From positions 1 to 7,617 of the forward strand of contig JAMFRX010000512.1 in the NCBI GenBank assembly GCA_026224995.1: DNA of 7,617 bases. The letters run 5' to 3'. Shown piece after piece: positions 1 through 5,875 of this stretch (positions within the stretch are counted from its first letter, which is position 1; every line of letters begins with the position of its first letter). A model generated the notes under the pieces. It was given only the letters and a program-made list of their open reading frames with translations, was not told the origin of the DNA and searched no databases. The position numbers and the translations under genes are program-made. This DNA is from Puia dinghuensis. Lineage in GTDB: Bacteria > Bacteroidota > Bacteroidia > Chitinophagales > Chitinophagaceae.

Positions 1-76
1 ACACCGGCGCATCGGCGGCCAGGGATGACGACTGGATAAGAAGGAGGATGGCCGCGGTAGCGATTGAGAATTTCAT
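1..76 (-). CDS. N-terminal fragment of an exported protein (signal peptide)
   Basis: On the minus strand an ATG at 76 opens a frame that runs off the left edge after 25 codons. The residues form a textbook signal peptide: a basic start (MKFS), a hydrophobic core (IATAAILLLI), a polar stretch, and a small-residue cleavage site around SLAA before DAPV. The product is therefore probably exported to the periplasm or outer membrane. Nothing of the mature protein is visible, so its function is unknown. It is divergent from the PTS operon, and a shared regulatory region or a role in the same sugar pathway is possible but only inferred. An exact TAnnTTTG box lies ten bases upstream of the ATG. No Shine-Dalgarno sequence is seen. 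Confidence 0.7.
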   Translation of the reverse strand, partial: MKFSIATAAILLLIQSSSLAADAPV

Positions 77-85
77 AGCTTTAAA

Positions 86-93
86 CAAATCTA
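86..93 (-). promoter_or_regulatory. Candidate Bacteroidota -7 box for the leftward exported-protein gene
   Basis: The minus strand reads TAGATTTG, an exact match to the TAnnTTTG -7 consensus of Bacteroidota housekeeping promoters. A TTTG lies upstream, but only 14 bases separate the two elements, which is shorter than the usual spacing near 19-20. Transcription would begin only a few bases before the ATG at 76, giving an almost leaderless message. This may be real or a chance match. Confidence 0.3.
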
Positions 94-122
94 AGCGGTA
101 AGGGTGTCAAAAAAGGGGTAAG
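93..122. repeat. Two 10-base direct repeats, 20 bases apart, in the divergent intergenic region
   Basis: AAGCGGTAAG at 93-102 and AAGGGGTAAG at 113-122 match at 9 of 10 positions with start points exactly 20 bases apart, about two helical turns. A further short repeat, AGGGTGT, occurs at 101-107 and 134-140. The pair sits between the exported-protein gene and the PTS operon and abuts the leftward -7 box, a sensible place for a regulator. No regulator gene is in the window, so a binding role is inference. Confidence 0.3.
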
Positions 123-203
123 CAGCCGTTTTTAGGGTGTAGTAGTGGTAATGTAGGGGATGAAAAATAGCAATTAAGGCCGCTTTATAAGATTATTGCA
201 TAC

Positions 204-629
204 ATGACAAAGACACGAAAGTTCCTGATTGTCAGCCATGGCGCTTTAGCCAGCGGAATCCGGAGCGCCCTTGAGCTGATCACGGGGACTCCCGGGGAAG
301 TAGGCATCGTGCAGGCTTATATAGAGGAGAACAAGCCGGTGGAAGAGGAGCTCTCAGCGCTGCTTGCCGGTGCGGGAGAGGAAGAGGAGTGGGTAGTGTT
401 TACCGACCTGCTGGGGGGAAGCATCACCAACCAGGTGCTGCGGGTGGCTGCGGGACTCACCGGTGGTCGCCATGTGCATGTAGTCGCCGGGATCAATTTG
501 CCGTTGGTCATCGAGGTGGTGCTGGCCGATACGGAGATTCCGGTAGCCGAAGTGCTGGCGGAGGCGGTGGGCCGGGCGCGGGAGCAGCTGGTATATGTAA
601 ATACAATTAACGACGGGGAAAATGCTTAA
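204..629 (+). CDS. PTS system mannose/fructose/sorbose-family EIIA component
   Basis: This soluble cytoplasmic protein of 141 residues accepts phosphate from HPr and passes it to EIIB. The N-terminal beta strand FLIVSHG carries the phosphorylatable His12, which matches the active histidine near residue 10 of EIIA-Man. The segment VVFTDLLGGSITNQ (residues 64-77) matches the family's conserved Asp/Gly-Gly-Ser loop next to the active site, here Asp68. AGINLPLVIEVV (95-106) is the typical 'G-x-N-L-P' strand. Its length agrees with stand-alone EIIA proteins such as AgaF rather than the EIIA-EIIB fusion ManX. It is the first gene of the operon, and its last 8 bases overlap the EIIB start, suggesting translational coupling. 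No Shine-Dalgarno sequence precedes the ATG, as is usual in Bacteroidota. Substrate specificity cannot be read from this subunit. Confidence 0.93.
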   Translation: MTKTRKFLIVSHGALASGIRSALELITGTPGEVGIVQAYIEENKPVEEELSALLAGAGEEEEWVVFTDLLGGSITNQVLRVAAGLTGGRHVHVVAGINLPLVIEVVLADTEIPVAEVLAEAVGRAREQLVYVNTINDGENA

Positions 630-1092
630 ACTGACGAGAATAGACGACCGGCTGGTGCATGGGCAGGTTGCTTTTACCTGGGTACCGGCCTTAAGTGTCG
701 ACTGCCTGCTGGTCGCCAATGACCGGACCGCGAAGGACGATTTCCTGAAGATGACCCTGGGCCTAGCCAAGCCGGCGGGGGTAAAGCTATTCATCCATAC
801 GATAGAAGCCGCCATCACCTTTATTAATGATGCCCGGAATAAGGGGCTGTCTCTGCTGGTGCTGGTGGATTCCGTAAAAGATGCCCATGCCCTGGCGGCG
901 GGCGTGACCGAGCTGCGCTCCATAAATTTGGGCGGTATCCGGGCGAGGGCCGGCGCGAAGCAGGTGTCGAAGGCCATCGCCCTCACCGAGAGCGATATCC
1001 TTCTGATCCGGGAGCTGCTGGAAAAGGGGATAGAATTGGAGGTGCGACAGGTTCCGACGGATAAGAAGCAAGCGATCGACAACTTACTATGA
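622..1092 (+). CDS. PTS system mannose/fructose/sorbose-family EIIB component
   Basis: This cytoplasmic EIIB of 156 residues receives phosphate from EIIA and transfers it to the sugar during transport. The diagnostic motif R-I-D-D-R-L-V-H-G-Q-V occupies residues 6-16, with His13 as the phosphorylation site. The central LLVLVDSVKDA (78-88) and SINLGGIRAR (105-114) segments are the usual core strands; the latter resembles the 'N-x-G-G' element of the family. The length matches free-standing EIIB proteins (about 155-165). The start overlaps the EIIA end by 8 bases. The next gene begins one base after its stop, so the three EII genes are almost certainly translated from one message. Confidence 0.94.
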   Translation: MLKLTRIDDRLVHGQVAFTWVPALSVDCLLVANDRTAKDDFLKMTLGLAKPAGVKLFIHTIEAAITFINDARNKGLSLLVLVDSVKDAHALAAGVTELRSINLGGIRARAGAKQVSKAIALTESDILLIRELLEKGIELEVRQVPTDKKQAIDNLL

Positions 1093-1093
1093 A

Positions 1094-2680
1094 GTGTTGA
1101 CCTATCTACTAATAACGCTGATCATTTTCTTCGGCCATTCCGAAGACCTTTTGGGCACTACGCTGCTCAGCAGGCCGCTGGTGCTCGGGCCGTTGGTGGG
1201 GCTGGTGCTGGGTGACCTGCATCAGGGGGTCGTCATCGGCGCTTCGCTGGAGCTGATCTTCATGGGCAATATAAAGGTAGGTGCGGCGATACCCCCGGAC
1301 GTGGTTACGGGCGGCGTGCTTGGGACGGCTTTTGCCATCTTATCCGGTAAGGGGACTGGCATTGCGCTGGCCCTGGCTATTCCTATCTCTATATTAGCGG
1401 AGATGCTGCTGAGCGCTTTGTTCGTCACGCGGAGCGCATTCAACAAGCTGTTCGAGCGTTATGCTTTGGAAGGCGACTGGCGGCGGGTGCAAAGGCTGCA
1501 TGTCGCTTCGGGCCTGGTGAAGCCGTTGCTGATGGCGCTTGTAGGCTGGCTGGCCTTGCAGCTTGGCGCCGGTGCGATGAAGGTTTTCCTGGATCGGATC
1601 CCCGACTGGGTGAATACGGGCTTGCAGGTCGCGGGTAACCTGCTGCCGGCATTGGGGTTCGCGTTGCTGATGAACCTGCTGTTCCAGAAGCGGGTGGCGC
1701 CCTATTTCTTTTTAGGGTTCCTGCTGGCGGCATATGCAAAGCTGCCGGTGATCGCGATAGGCGGGCTGGGGGTGATCATTGCTTTGCTGGTGACGGGGAA
1801 GAAGGAAGGAGACATGGACGGGATGGCTGATCCGGACGAAGGCGGCGAAGCCGGAGCAGGCAGCAGCGCCGATACGAGAACGCCCATCACGAATGCCGAC
1901 TTGCGCAGTGTGTTCTGGCGGTCGATGCTGCTGGAAGCCAATTTCAATTTCGAAACGATGCAGAATACGGGTTTTGCCTTTGCGCTGCTGCCGATATTAA
2001 AGAAGCTTTATAAGACCCGCGAGTCGATGGCGGCGGCGCTGCAACGTCATCTGCAGCTGTTCAATACCAGCACCTATGGCTGTACGCTTATCCTGGGGCT
2101 GGCGGCGGCGATGGAAGAGCAGAACAGCAGGGATGAGGACTTCAATGCCGAGAGCATCAATGCGGTGAAGCTTGGGCTTATGGGTCCGCTGGCGGGCGTA
2201 TTCGACTCGTTGTTCTGGGGAACGCTGAAAGTGATCGCCGCGGGTGTAGGCACGTCCCTGGCGTTGAAGGGAAATCCGCTGGGCCCGATCCTTTTCATCC
2301 TGCTGTTTAACGTACCGCACCTGGTACTGCGCTATAATCTGACGTTCATCGGCTATAAAGCTGGGACAAAATTCCTGCAGCGGCTATCGCAGAACAACGT
2401 GATGGACCGGCTGAAGGACGGAGCTGCCATCCTGGGTCTGATGGTGGTGGGCGCCATGCCCGCTACGTTAATGAATATCCATACGCCGTTGTCTTTTTCC
2501 GCAGGTGATGCGGGGAGCTCACTGCAGGGCATATTAGACCAGATCCTGCCCGCCGCTCTGCCGTTGGGCCTGACCTTTCTGGTCTATTACTTTATAAAGA
2601 AGGGCGTGAAGACGACGCCTTTGCTGATAGGTTTGTTGTTGCTGGGATTTATTGGAAGCATAATACACGTACTGTCATGA
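1094..2680 (+). CDS. Fused PTS EIIC-EIID membrane transporter, mannose family
   Basis: This is a single 528-residue reading frame that joins the two membrane subunits normally made from separate genes. Residues 1-236 are EIIC, with the hallmark GPLVGLVLGDLHQGVVIGA (32-50) and LELIFMGN...GAAIPPD (52-69) followed by several hydrophobic helices. Residues 237-265 are an acidic, Gly/Ala/Ser-rich linker. Residues 266-528 are EIID, shown by LEANFNFETMQNTGFAFALL (280-299), KLGLMGPLAGVFDSLFWGTL (359-378), FNVPHLVLRY (405-414), a GAMPATLMNIHTPL element (453-466) and a C-terminal helix. Both halves keep near-normal length, so this is a clean fusion, not debris. The start is GTG at 1094, with TTG at 1097 as an alternative; no in-frame ATG precedes it. 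Its stop overlaps the Enzyme I start as ATGA. Role: inner-membrane sugar channel coupled to phosphorylation by EIIB. Confidence 0.93.
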   Translation: MLTYLLITLIIFFGHSEDLLGTTLLSRPLVLGPLVGLVLGDLHQGVVIGASLELIFMGNIKVGAAIPPDVVTGGVLGTAFAILSGKGTGIALALAIPISILAEMLLSALFVTRSAFNKLFERYALEGDWRRVQRLHVASGLVKPLLMALVGWLALQLGAGAMKVFLDRIPDWVNTGLQVAGNLLPALGFALLMNLLFQKRVAPYFFLGFLLAAYAKLPVIAIGGLGVIIALLVTGKKEGDMDGMADPDEGGEAGAGSSADTRTPITNADLRSVFWRSMLLEANFNFETMQNTGFAFALLPILKKLYKTRESMAAALQRHLQLFNTSTYGCTLILGLAAAMEEQNSRDEDFNAESINAVKLGLMGPLAGVFDSLFWGTLKVIAAGVGTSLALKGNPLGPILFILLFNVPHLVLRYNLTFIGYKAGTKFLQRLSQNNVMDRLKDGAAILGLMVVGAMPATLMNIHTPLSFSAGDAGSSLQGILDQILPAALPLGLTFLVYYFIKKGVKTTPLLIGLLLLGFIGSIIHVLS

Positions 2681-4287
2681 AAGGGATCGGGGTTTCACCG
2701 GGAATAGCGATAGGCAGGGCCTGGGTGCTGCGCTCGAAAAAGGCGCGGGTCAGCGGGGTACTGCTGGCCGATGAAGACGCCGTAGAGCGGGAGATCGGTA
2801 TCTATCGCATTGCCGTTGCTTCGGCGGTAGCTTCACTGGAGGCGATGATGGGGAAAGTGGGGAAGGCCGAGGCGGAGATCCTGGAAGTCCAGGTAGAGCT
2901 GCTGCGGGACCCGCAGATGGAGGAGGATGTGGTAGCGATGATCACCGGCCGGATGCCGGCAAAGGATGCCGTGCTGAAGGTCACGGAGCAGCTGGTGCAG
3001 ATCTTTGTCAACATGGACGACGACTATATGCGGGCGCGGGCGGCGGATATGCAGGATGCGGGCATGCGGCTGGTGAAGGTCATGGATGGAGAGGAGGATG
3101 GAGCGGGCATGGTTGGGGGCGATTGGATCGTGATCGCTGAAGACCTATCGCCTTCGGAGACAGTGGGACTCGACCACAGGGTTCAGGCGTTTGCCACGCA
3201 GATGGGCGGCGCGACATCTCATGCGGCTATAGTAGCGCGGCTGCGGGGATTGCCGGCGGTAGTAGGATGTGGGAGCGACCTGGGTATAGTGGCCAATGGC
3301 GACCTGCTGGTAGTGGATGGCGAGATGGGTGTGGTCTTTGTGAACCCCGACGACGAGGTCATCGATATCTATAGAAGCAAAAAAGAAACGTATGCGGAGC
3401 GGCAACAGCTATTGCTGCGGCTAAAAGATCGCGAAGCCATGACGGCAGATGGGATCAGGATACAGCTGCTTGCCAATATCGCCACTGCGAGAGATATGGA
3501 GCAGGCGCTGGAGCAAGGCGCGGAAGGGGTGGGGCTGTTGCGGACCGAGCTGCTGTTCATGGACCGGGAGCGTTTGCCAACGGAAGACGAGCAATTGGAT
3601 TTCTATAAGGACATTTTGTTGCGAAGCGGCGGCCGGGCGGTGACGATCCGGACGCTGGATATCGGGGGGGACAAACCCCTACCCTATCTTCCACTGCCGA
3701 AAGAAGCCAATCCCTTTCTCGGCTACAGGGCGATACGCATCTGTCTGGACAGGACGGACATCTTCAAGACGCAGCTTCGGGCTATCCTGCGGGCCAGCGT
3801 CTTTGGAAAATGCCGGCTAATGTTTCCGATGATCGGGAGCGTACAGGAGCTGAGGCAGGCAAAGGACATCGTCGCCATAGTGAAGGAAGAGCTGACCGCC
3901 AGCGGGGCTGCCTTCGATCCCGGGGTGCCGGTAGGGATCATGATCGAGATCCCTTCGGCGGCGCTGACGGCCGACCTGCTGGCGAAGGAGGCCGACTTCT
4001 TTAGCATCGGCACCAACGACCTCGTTCAGTATGTGCTGGCGGTAGACCGGATGAATGAAAAGATCGCCGCCTTGTACGACCCGTTTCACCCTGCGGTGTT
4101 GCGGCTGATACGGGAGGTCATCGGGCAAGGGCATCGACAGGGGATACCGGTGGGCATGTGCGGGGAACTGGCGGGCGATCCGCAGGCGACGGAACTTTTG
4201 TTGGAGATGGGGCTGCGGGAGTTTTCGATGGCGGCTGTGTCCATCCCGGCGGTGAAGGAAGTGATCCTTCAAAGTAAATGTATATGA
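2677..4287 (+). CDS. ptsI: Phosphoenolpyruvate-protein phosphotransferase (PTS Enzyme I)
   Basis: Enzyme I takes phosphate from phosphoenolpyruvate and hands it to HPr. The N-terminal KGIGVSPGIAIGRA (2-15) and an HPr-binding helical region lead to the active motif GGATSHAAIVAR (177-188), with phosphohistidine His182. The C-terminal PEP-binding barrel shows VGLLRTELLFMDRE (285-298), TIRTLDIGGDKPLPY (323-337), the FLGYRAIRI segment (347-355), IMIEIPSAA (421-429), SIGTNDLVQY (443-452) and GMCGELAGDP (493-502), including the catalytic Cys495. The start overlaps the EIIC-EIID stop by four bases. At 536 residues it is shorter than the usual 570-575. The end falls soon after the conserved SIPAVKEVI, so about 35 residues of the normal C-terminal helical tail are missing, and the HPr gene begins there. 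Catalytic residues all appear present. Confidence 0.96.
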   Translation: MKGIGVSPGIAIGRAWVLRSKKARVSGVLLADEDAVEREIGIYRIAVASAVASLEAMMGKVGKAEAEILEVQVELLRDPQMEEDVVAMITGRMPAKDAVLKVTEQLVQIFVNMDDDYMRARAADMQDAGMRLVKVMDGEEDGAGMVGGDWIVIAEDLSPSETVGLDHRVQAFATQMGGATSHAAIVARLRGLPAVVGCGSDLGIVANGDLLVVDGEMGVVFVNPDDEVIDIYRSKKETYAERQQLLLRLKDREAMTADGIRIQLLANIATARDMEQALEQGAEGVGLLRTELLFMDRERLPTEDEQLDFYKDILLRSGGRAVTIRTLDIGGDKPLPYLPLPKEANPFLGYRAIRICLDRTDIFKTQLRAILRASVFGKCRLMFPMIGSVQELRQAKDIVAIVKEELTASGAAFDPGVPVGIMIEIPSAALTADLLAKEADFFSIGTNDLVQYVLAVDRMNEKIAALYDPFHPAVLRLIREVIGQGHRQGIPVGMCGELAGDPQATELLLEMGLREFSMAAVSIPAVKEVILQSKCI

Positions 4288-4550
4288 TCACCAAAGAATA
4301 TATGATCCTGGCCCCGGAGGGCATGCATGCGCGGCCGGCCACGGCGATGGTCAAGCTGGCGCGAAAATATCAGAGCACAATCCTGTTGAAAGCAGGAGGC
4401 AAGGAGGCGAGGCTCAATAGCCTGCTGAATATTTTGTCGATGCACATAAAAGGCGGTAGCCCGGTAACGCTTGTCTTCGAGGGGATCGATGAAGGAGGAG
4501 CCGCTGCGGCATTCGATCTATTTTTTGCACAAAACTTAAAAGACTGGTAA
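4284..4550 (+). CDS. ptsH: HPr phosphocarrier protein
   Basis: HPr shuttles phosphate from Enzyme I to EIIA. The motif GMHARPAT contains the active-site histidine and the conserved Arg and Pro. Two starts are possible, ATG at 4278 (90 residues) and ATG at 4284 (88 residues). The second is preferred: it overlaps the Enzyme I stop as ATGA, like the junction upstream, and it puts the active histidine at position 15, Arg at 17 and a serine at 46, the numbering seen in E. coli and B. subtilis HPr. Ser46, in LNSLLNIL, corresponds to the site phosphorylated by HPr kinase in Firmicutes; whether this organism has that kinase is not visible. The length is normal. The deaminase gene begins one base after the stop. 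Confidence 0.94.
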   Translation: MITKEYMILAPEGMHARPATAMVKLARKYQSTILLKAGGKEARLNSLLNILSMHIKGGSPVTLVFEGIDEGGAAAAFDLFFAQNLKDW

Positions 4551-4551
4551 G

Positions 4552-5310
4552 ATGAAGATAACAATTGCGAAGAACGAACAAGCATTCGATGTGATAGCGG
4601 CCTGGCGGATAATCGCGCAGATGCTGGAGAAATCCGATGCGGTGATCGGGCTGTCGACGGGACAGACGACGATTGGGATGCACAGGGTGGTGTCGGAGAT
4701 CTATAAGCAATACCCTTTCAATGTTTCGAAGATCACCTTGTTCAATGTCGACGAGCTGACCAATCTCCCGCGGGAGTATGCGGGAAGCTGCTATACCATG
4801 ATCCTTACGCAGCTGGCAGGGCCGTTGGGCATCGCGGAAGAGAATTTCATCATGCCACCTACACTTTCGGCAGATTTCGCTGCTGAGGCTTTATTGTTCG
4901 AGCAGCGGCTGGCGGAGCGCGGGGGCGCCGATCTGCAGATGCTGGGCATCGGGCTCAATGGGCATATTGGGATCAACCAGCCTGGGACGCCATTCGAGAG
5001 CGAGACCTGGGTGTCGCCGATGGACCCCGATTTCGAGGCCAGGATCCGCAGGGAGACGAATGTGCCGGCGGATACGGTGCTGGGCGGGCTGACGCGGGGC
5101 ATCAAGAATATCATGCAGACGCGGAAGGTTGTGCTTGTCGCCAAGGGTGCGCATAAAGCGGAGATCATCGAGCAGGCGGTGCTGGGGCCGGTGACGACGG
5201 ATATACCGGCGTCGGTGGTGCAGCTGCATCCTAACTGTGAGATATTGGTGGATGCGGCGGCGGGTGCGAGGATCAGGGAGGAAGCGGAGGCCAGAGGGTT
5301 TGAGTGGTAG
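4552..5310 (+). CDS. nagB: Glucosamine/galactosamine-6-phosphate deaminase (NagB/AgaI family)
   Basis: This cytoplasmic enzyme of 252 residues would convert the amino-sugar 6-phosphate delivered by the PTS to a ketose 6-phosphate plus ammonia. Family landmarks are the phosphate loop AVIGLSTGQT (30-39), FNVDEL (64-69, catalytic Asp67), LGIGLNGHIGINQPGTPF (131-148) and IPASVVQLHPNCEILVD (218-234). Its length is close to B. subtilis NagB and E. coli AgaI. In the active-site loop, Asn136 stands where E. coli NagB has Asp141, as is also the case in B. subtilis NagB and AgaI from memory. His138 is kept. Gln143 replaces the usual Glu148, and the phosphate loop reads STGQTT rather than the common TGGTP. 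Glucosamine-6-phosphate and galactosamine-6-phosphate are both plausible substrates, so the symbol marks the family only. It is the last gene of the operon. Confidence 0.85.
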   Translation: MKITIAKNEQAFDVIAAWRIIAQMLEKSDAVIGLSTGQTTIGMHRVVSEIYKQYPFNVSKITLFNVDELTNLPREYAGSCYTMILTQLAGPLGIAEENFIMPPTLSADFAAEALLFEQRLAERGGADLQMLGIGLNGHIGINQPGTPFESETWVSPMDPDFEARIRRETNVPADTVLGGLTRGIKNIMQTRKVVLVAKGAHKAEIIEQAVLGPVTTDIPASVVQLHPNCEILVDAAAGARIREEAEARGFEW

Positions 5311-5313
5311 GGG

Positions 5314-5357
5314 ACGGCGTCCTATCTACTCGGCTCCCAAACATAGTCGCCGTTTTT
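5314..5357 (+). terminator. Probable intrinsic terminator of the PTS operon
   Basis: ACGGCG (5314-5319) pairs with CGCCGT (5348-5353). After a small internal loop, CTAT (5322-5325) pairs with ATAG (5343-5346), leaving a 17-base loop. TTTT follows directly at 5354-5357, then an AT-rich stretch. The structure begins four bases after the deaminase stop, the right place for the end of the operon. It lies mostly inside the coding end of the convergent WG-repeat gene. The minus strand has no T tract on the other side, so it should act in one direction only. Confidence 0.45.
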
Positions 5358-5872
5358 ATTTATATATCCGAATAATGTTTTTTCGAAGTCTTTTCCCAAA
5401 TAAACTGCGGCCAGACCATTTTCAAAAGAGTCAGCAGAATCAAAGATTGGCTGTATAATGGTAAATCCCTCTTTATTTATAAAGCCATATTTGTCATTTT
5501 CGGTAAGTTGAACACATGCCATATCTTCTGAAAAATGATGGCCTAAATTAAATCGATAAGGACTAAACTACCAGCCTCATAAAATATAGGAGGAATTACA
5601 ATTTCTCCCTTCTTGTTGATGTATCCCTCTTTATCCTTTACTGTGATAACGGCAAGCCCGTCCGAAAACTCTCGCATATCTTCATATTGAATAGGAATAA
5701 CCAGATTTCCTTTCGTGTCTATGCAGCCTACTCTATCTTTATAAAACACGCGAGCAATACCATCTGAGAAAAGTGAAGCTCCATCAAATTCGAAGTCAAT
5801 AACAACTTGTCCTGCTTTATTGATGAACCCAACCTTCCCGTTTTTTTGTACATGAAACAAGGCATCTTGCAT
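5322..5872 (-). pseudogene. WG-repeat protein, disrupted by a frameshifting insertion
   Basis: Two leftward frames together encode one protein of five WG (KWG-type) repeats. The piece from 5872 to 5543 (109 residues) holds repeats one to three, for example GKVGFINKAG, RVGCIDTKG and KEGYINKKG, each followed by an FSDG-like turn. The piece starting upstream of 5522 and ending at 5322 holds repeats four and five (KYGFINKEG and FGYINKNG). The frames differ by two bases, and the break lies inside the third repeat. Removing about 29 bases there joins YEAG to HHFSED, restores the repeat pattern and yields 173 residues. WG repeats are thought to form a beta-rich scaffold of unknown function. No signal peptide is seen. 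The ATG at 5872 lies three bases after the ATPase stop, so the two genes are probably cotranscribed. Either a true pseudogene or an assembly error. Confidence 0.75.
5544..5573 (-). other. About 29 extra bases breaking the third WG repeat
   Basis: The minus strand reads GAGGCTGG, then 29 AT-rich bases containing a TAG stop, then CCATCATTTTT. Dropping those 29 bases gives codons for E-A-G-H-H-F-S-E-D, matching the turn between WG repeats (compare ASLFSDG, MREFSDG, ADSFENG). The exact edges are ambiguous by a few bases because GG occurs at both junctions. No inverted termini or transposase are present, so it is not a recognisable mobile element. Confidence 0.5.
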
Positions 5873-5875
5873 ACA

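Noticed and set aside
77..203. A riboswitch or structured leader before the PTS operon
   Set aside because: The region is only 127 bases, shared with a divergent gene, and no conserved riboswitch core or stable hairpin could be found.
77..203. A Bacteroidota -7 box for the rightward PTS operon
   Set aside because: No exact TAnnTTTG is present on the plus strand; TATAAGATTATTG near 186-198 is only a loose resemblance.
354..1082. A 242-codon leftward frame opposite the EIIA and EIIB genes
   Set aside because: It lies antisense to two well-supported PTS genes, is Ser/Arg-rich without any recognisable motif, and is a composition shadow of GC-rich coding DNA.
3817..4272. A 151-codon leftward frame opposite Enzyme I
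   Set aside because: His/Arg/Gln-rich low-complexity product antisense to a gene with all of its catalytic motifs; treated as a shadow.
5237..5458. A rightward 73-codon frame across the deaminase end and the convergent junction
   Set aside because: It overlaps the deaminase in another frame and the WG-repeat gene on the other strand, and its product is Arg-rich with no domain.
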